DNA from: Candidatus Aminicenantota bacterium
GTDB taxonomy: Bacteria; Acidobacteriota; Aminicenantia; Aminicenantales; Aminicenantaceae
Length of the DNA stretch: 9,016 bases
Assembly: GCA_030617525.1 (NCBI GenBank)
Contig: JAUWVG010000063.1
Coordinates: 1-9,016, forward strand
Direction of reading: 5' to 3'
In this document: positions 6,161 through 9,016 of the stretch, piece after piece
Layout: every line of letters begins with the position of its first letter
Position numbering within the stretch: the stretch's first letter is position 1
Notes under the pieces: model-generated
The model's database searches: none
What the model saw: the letters and a program-made list of their open reading frames with translations, nothing else
Told to the model about the DNA's origin: nothing
Made by a program: the position numbers and the translations under genes

Positions 6161-7537
6161 ATGACAAGTGAAACATCAAGATCAAAGCGCGGAATTCCTT
6201 TTTTAAGCACCAAAATCACGACAGATATCATCCTGTTTTTTGCTCTCATTCCCATCTGGACAGCTCTGGGGATCACTCAATTTTTTGGCCCTGTCCTAAT
6301 GGCTTTTTTATTTATAAAACTGCTCATAACCTCTACAAAAAATAACACTCCAATCAAAATTCCTTTTTTGATCTCAACTTTGATGGGGCTCTTCCTCTTA
6401 TCTTCGCTCATTTCTGGCTTATTCATTCAAGAGTCCTATTGGGGATTGGTCTTTATCAGAAATTTTATCGTCTACTTGGGGGCTTTTGCACTCGTGCTGA
6501 TAATCATAAATAGTGTCAAAACCAAACAAAATTTGATCCATATCCTGTGGGCATTAACCATTCTGTCATTTTTTGCAGGCATGATCGGACTTCTTGGACT
6601 GCTTGATACTATTCCTGCGGGCATGAAATTTGTAACACCGATCTCAAAGCTACTTCCTGAAAGCATTAGAACCAGCGAGTACCTCAGGGCAACCTTGTAT
6701 CCGTCAATCAGCGGATACTACCAAGAAATATTCGGCCTGAAACTCATAAGGATCAGTTCCATATTTCTCTTTCCCAATATCTTTGCCGCAGCCATATTGA
6801 TCCTATTCCCCTATCAATTTTTCCTTTTTGTCTTATCCAAAGGATGGAAAAAACTCGTATTAGCTCTGAATAGCATTCTTCTACTCGTTTGCCTGATATT
6901 TACCTATTCACGAAGCGCCATTTTAGGCATTTTTCTAGGATTTCTTTACTTTATTCACCTCCAGGGGATAAGAAAGAAACGACAGAAAAGTCAGAGATTA
7001 AATTTTCTAACCGTCACTGTCGTTGTTCTTGTCATTTTCCTCATCCTTATAATTGCCATCAACACTATGACACAGATCAAGCCACTGAGTGTAAAGGCCC
7101 GAACAACCATTCTGAAAAATACAATCCAATCTTGGAAAGAGAGTCCAGTCTTCGGATGGGGGACTCAAAGAAATATGGAGGTTATCGGAGAAACCTCCCC
7201 CATTCCTCCCCTAGGATCACACAGTACTTACCTGAGCTTTCTGTATAGATACGGATTGTCTGGATTCATTCTGTACATTGCGATGATCGTGGTTCTCTTC
7301 ACTGAGCTTAAGCGTTCCCAACTCTCATCCCGTCCAGACTCATTCTGGAAAAATTTCAGCACAATCTGTGGATGGATATTCTTCGGAAATCTGGTGCAAG
7401 CCATCTTCATAGTCATGGATTACGATGTCGTTATTCTGTTATTGATCTGGATGAACTGGGGATTTATTCTTGTCGCTCGAAGGATGCTGGAAAAGGAGGA
7501 AAAAAAGGATCTCCTCCAAGGTTCTGAAAAAAACTAA
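6161..7537 (+). CDS. Wzy/WaaL family O-antigen polymerase or ligase
   Basis: A 458-residue integral inner-membrane protein with about ten to twelve hydrophobic segments. The O-antigen ligase/polymerase (Wzy_C) signature is visible: TYSRSAILGIFLGFL near residues 247-262, then a large periplasmic-type loop with VFGWGTQRN and GSHSTYLSFLYRYGLSGF, where the His and the following YGLSG are characteristic. It would either link flipped repeat units into a polymer (Wzy) or attach finished polymer to an acceptor (WaaL). Sequence alone does not separate these, though a location beside wzx and a Wzz-like gene favours polymerase. The start at 6161 is chosen for its AAGGA and the one-base gap after the upstream stop. 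Last gene of the plus-strand operon; its stop lies 15 bases from the end of the converging minus-strand gene. Confidence 0.88.
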   Translation: MTSETSRSKRGIPFLSTKITTDIILFFALIPIWTALGITQFFGPVLMAFLFIKLLITSTKNNTPIKIPFLISTLMGLFLLSSLISGLFIQESYWGLVFIRNFIVYLGAFALVLIIINSVKTKQNLIHILWALTILSFFAGMIGLLGLLDTIPAGMKFVTPISKLLPESIRTSEYLRATLYPSISGYYQEIFGLKLIRISSIFLFPNIFAAAILILFPYQFFLFVLSKGWKKLVLALNSILLLVCLIFTYSRSAILGIFLGFLYFIHLQGIRKKRQKSQRLNFLTVTVVVLVIFLILIIAINTMTQIKPLSVKARTTILKNTIQSWKESPVFGWGTQRNMEVIGETSPIPPLGSHSTYLSFLYRYGLSGFILYIAMIVVLFTELKRSQLSSRPDSFWKNFSTICGWIFFGNLVQAIFIVMDYDVVILLLIWMNWGFILVARRMLEKEEKKDLLQGSEKN

Positions 7538-7546
7538 AGCCTTGGA
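7515..7546. terminator. Weak inverted repeat at the convergent gene junction, possible terminator
   Basis: TCCAAGG (7515-7521) is a perfect inverted repeat of CCTTGGA (7540-7546), with an 18-base loop that includes the end and stop codon of the plus-strand gene. On the minus strand a T-rich run (complement of the A run at 7500-7506) follows the stem after about 8 bases; on the plus strand no T tract follows closely. A second short inverted repeat, GGAGGA (7495-7500) with TCCTCC (7512-7517), overlaps it. Some terminator is expected where two operons converge with a 15-base gap, but this one is unimpressive. Confidence 0.25.
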
Positions 7547-7552
7547 ATACTT

Positions 7553-8077
7553 CTAATGATTTTTGTCCTTAACAAGGTTTTTACAGATCTCATCAAGGGC
7601 TTTGGCGAACTCTTTCACCCTCTTTTCTCTTTCGATCTTCTCTGATTGGGCATCTTCCAGCTCTTCGATCTTCTGTTCATAATCGTGAATTCTATCCGCG
7701 ATATCCTTGATATCATACACAGAGATGATCTGATTGTGTTCCTCTAATTTTTTGGCAAAAACCATTTGATGATTGTCCACATGTTCGGAAAAAGTCTTCT
7801 GCCGAGGTACAACAATAGGAATCTTTCCATTGTAGAGAACAGACATTATGCTTCCGGGCCCTCCATGCGTGATGACAACCCTTGAATGGCGTATTCTCTC
7901 ATTCATTTCATCCAAACTGATGAATTTTTTATGCTCACAATAGCGGGGTTCATGGGTGGAATAACCGGTTTGGATAAACACCTCTTCTACGATCTTGCCT
8001 TCTTGTTTGAGTCGATCGACCTCTTTTACCAGCCTATCAAAAGGCTGCTCATGAGTTCCGACAGTGACAAAGATCAT
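7553..8077 (-). CDS. Alg13-like (PssE/EpsF-type) glycosyltransferase donor-binding subunit
   Basis: 174 residues corresponding to the C-terminal, nucleotide-sugar-binding half of a GT-B enzyme (glycosyltransferase family 28 C-terminal type). It opens with MIFVTVGTHEQPFDRLVKEV and contains VVITHGGPGSIMSVLYNGKI and PIVVPRQKTFSEHVDNHQ, the donor-binding and HxDNHQ-type motifs of Alg13/PssE. A charged, probably coiled-coil tail of about 50 residues follows. Soluble by sequence, it should be held at the membrane by the Alg14-like partner encoded just upstream. Its ATG overlaps that gene's stop as ATGA (8077-8074), which fits translational coupling and equal production of both subunits. In characterised pairs the complex adds the second sugar of the repeat unit; the sugar here is unknown. 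The stop is TAG. Confidence 0.9.
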   Translation of the reverse strand: MIFVTVGTHEQPFDRLVKEVDRLKQEGKIVEEVFIQTGYSTHEPRYCEHKKFISLDEMNERIRHSRVVITHGGPGSIMSVLYNGKIPIVVPRQKTFSEHVDNHQMVFAKKLEEHNQIISVYDIKDIADRIHDYEQKIEELEDAQSEKIEREKRVKEFAKALDEICKNLVKDKNH

Positions 8078-8523
8078 AACAATTTACCCAAAACGATACC
8101 TTTAGGATAGATTTTTTTTTGCTGCTCCCACTGAAGAATACACGCGTGCGAAACAGGATAGATCAGCCTTCCTGTTAAAGTTGCTGAATCGATCCTGTCA
8201 TACACTTCGATAAAAATACTCTTGGCACCGAATAGCCTTCCCAAATAAAAGAAGGGCACAGATATACCCGCACCCGTTGTAACAATGACATCAGGCTTTT
8301 CTTTACGTAAGATCCTGAACGCCAGGAATGTGTTTTTGACCAGATTCTTGATGCTTCTGTTCGTAGGGAAATACCCCCAATAGGTTTTCTCCTTTTCCAA
8401 AAGACAAATGGCATCTTCTTTCTTGAAGGTCACCCAAAAACGATCATATCTCTCCCACCACTCCTTAAGAAGATGGAGTTGTAGGAGATGCCCCCCGCTG
8501 GAACAGACAAGACAGATTTTCAT
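8074..8523 (-). CDS. Alg14-like (PssD-type) glycosyltransferase acceptor and membrane-anchor subunit
   Basis: 149 residues from the chosen start at 8523, giving the N-terminus MKICLVCSSGGHLLQL, the standard beginning of Alg14/PssD proteins with the SSGGHL loop. Further family features are KPDVIVTTGAGISVPFFYLG (about residues 75-94) and the stretch IFIEVYDRIDSATLTGRLIY. It forms the acceptor-side half of a split GT-B enzyme and recruits the Alg13-like subunit to the membrane. An in-frame start at 8577 would add 18 residues of unfamilial sequence and run 47 bases into the upstream gene, so 8523 is preferred even though no strong Shine-Dalgarno precedes it. It starts 7 bases after the stop of the Wzz-like gene, so the three minus-strand genes are probably co-transcribed. 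Confidence 0.9.
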   Translation of the reverse strand: MKICLVCSSGGHLLQLHLLKEWWERYDRFWVTFKKEDAICLLEKEKTYWGYFPTNRSIKNLVKNTFLAFRILRKEKPDVIVTTGAGISVPFFYLGRLFGAKSIFIEVYDRIDSATLTGRLIYPVSHACILQWEQQKKIYPKGIVLGKLL

Positions 8524-8530
8524 AATAAGA

Positions 8531-9016
8531 TCAGGTTTTCTCTTTGTTATTATGCCGTTCCCTCTTATTATATTCAAGAAAAAGGGATATCGCCATGAAA
8601 ATCATCAAGCCAATGATCATCGAAACTAGCATATTAAACTTCACCTTTGGCTGAGTGGGATTGGTGGGTGTCTTGAGGAAAAGCAAGTTCGTTTCGAATG
8701 TGTATGATGTTACGTCTTTCATTTTTAATGATAGGTATCTGGACTTGAGATCCATCAATAGAGTTTCTTTTCCTACCAAAGCATTCTGAAGGATGAATTT
8801 TTCTACGTTGTCCCGGGTTTTTGTGGATTTGGAGCGCGCGATCTCTTCCATTTCGTTGATCGATTCCTCCAGAGAAGCGATCCTTTGTTCTAGTTCTTTT
8901 TCATTTTGTTCTTTTAACTCCTTAAATTTTTCCATCTTTTCCTGGTGAGAGGAGGCTATATCATCAACGATGTATTGGATATATTTTGAAGTGCTATTTG
9001 GCGAAGGACCTTTTGC
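8531..9016 (-). CDS. C-terminal part of a Wzz/GNVR-type chain-length determinant (start outside window)
   Basis: 161 residues are visible and the frame stays open through base 9016, so the N-terminus lies beyond the right edge. A methionine at 8935 is internal, not a start: upstream codons continue as YIQYIVDDIASSHQEK in the same frame. A heptad-rich, probably coiled-coil region (EKELEQRIASLEESINEMEE) precedes LLFLKTPTNPTQPKVKF, a proline-rich approach typical of Wzz-family proteins. Then comes the terminal membrane helix (MLVSMIIGLMIFMAISLFLE) and a short basic tail. No kinase domain follows the helix, so it resembles Wzz rather than a Wzc-type fusion. Expected role: inner-membrane co-polymerase setting chain length with a Wzy protein. 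The family call rests on the C-terminal layout only. Confidence 0.75.
   Translation of the reverse strand, partial: AKGPSPNSTSKYIQYIVDDIASSHQEKMEKFKELKEQNEKELEQRIASLEESINEMEEIARSKSTKTRDNVEKFILQNALVGKETLLMDLKSRYLSLKMKDVTSYTFETNLLFLKTPTNPTQPKVKFNMLVSMIIGLMIFMAISLFLEYNKRERHNNKEKT

Noticed and set aside
8524..8577. Longer N-terminus for the Alg14-like protein starting at 8577
   Set aside because: It overlaps the end of the Wzz-like gene and adds residues not typical of the family, whereas MKICLVCSSGGHL at 8523 is the usual beginning.

Overview
This window is part of a surface-polysaccharide (O-antigen or capsule type) locus of the Wzx/Wzy pathway. It is moderately AT-rich and almost fully coding. 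The gene set (WbaP-like initiating transferase, Wzx flippase, Wzy/WaaL-like polymerase or ligase, Wzz-like chain-length protein, Alg13/Alg14-like split glycosyltransferase) suggests a Gram-negative-type bacterium. An alkaline-phosphatase-superfamily enzyme in such an operon is, from memory, common in Desulfobacterota-like and other environmental lineages, but the window alone does not fix the taxon.

Layout. The plus strand runs from base 1 to 7537: a polyprenyl-phosphate sugar-phosphate transferase (cut by the left edge), Wzx, a phosphodiesterase-like enzyme of the alkaline phosphatase superfamily, a TuaH-like GT-B glycosyltransferase and a multi-spanning Wzy/WaaL family protein. After a 15-base gap the minus strand converges on it. 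Read in its own direction, that strand carries the C-terminal part of a Wzz/GNVR-type chain-length protein (cut by the right edge), then an Alg14-like and an Alg13-like subunit that overlap by an ATGA.

The unusual part is the only sizeable gene-free stretch, about 4720-4992. It looks like a non-autonomous transposable element (MITE) of 252 bases with 14-base terminal inverted repeats (13 of 14 matching), flanked on both sides by TA, the target duplication typical of IS630/Tc1/mariner-type elements. It sits on the TA of the upstream stop codon. Removing the element and one TA restores TAA followed by a 16-base intergenic gap and the next gene's AGGAG and ATG, which fits the tight spacing elsewhere in the operon. 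Inside the element are a GC-rich 99-base imperfect palindrome with symmetric internal loops and a terminator-like hairpin followed by eight T.

Working together: the WbaP-like enzyme would load the first sugar phosphate on undecaprenyl phosphate, glycosyltransferases extend the repeat unit, Wzx flips it, the Wzy-like protein polymerises (or the ligase transfers) it, and the Wzz-like protein sets chain length. The phosphatase-superfamily protein has a complete two-metal ligand set but no recognisable export signal, so its substrate is open. Too few glycosyltransferases are present for a whole repeat unit; the rest must lie outside the window.
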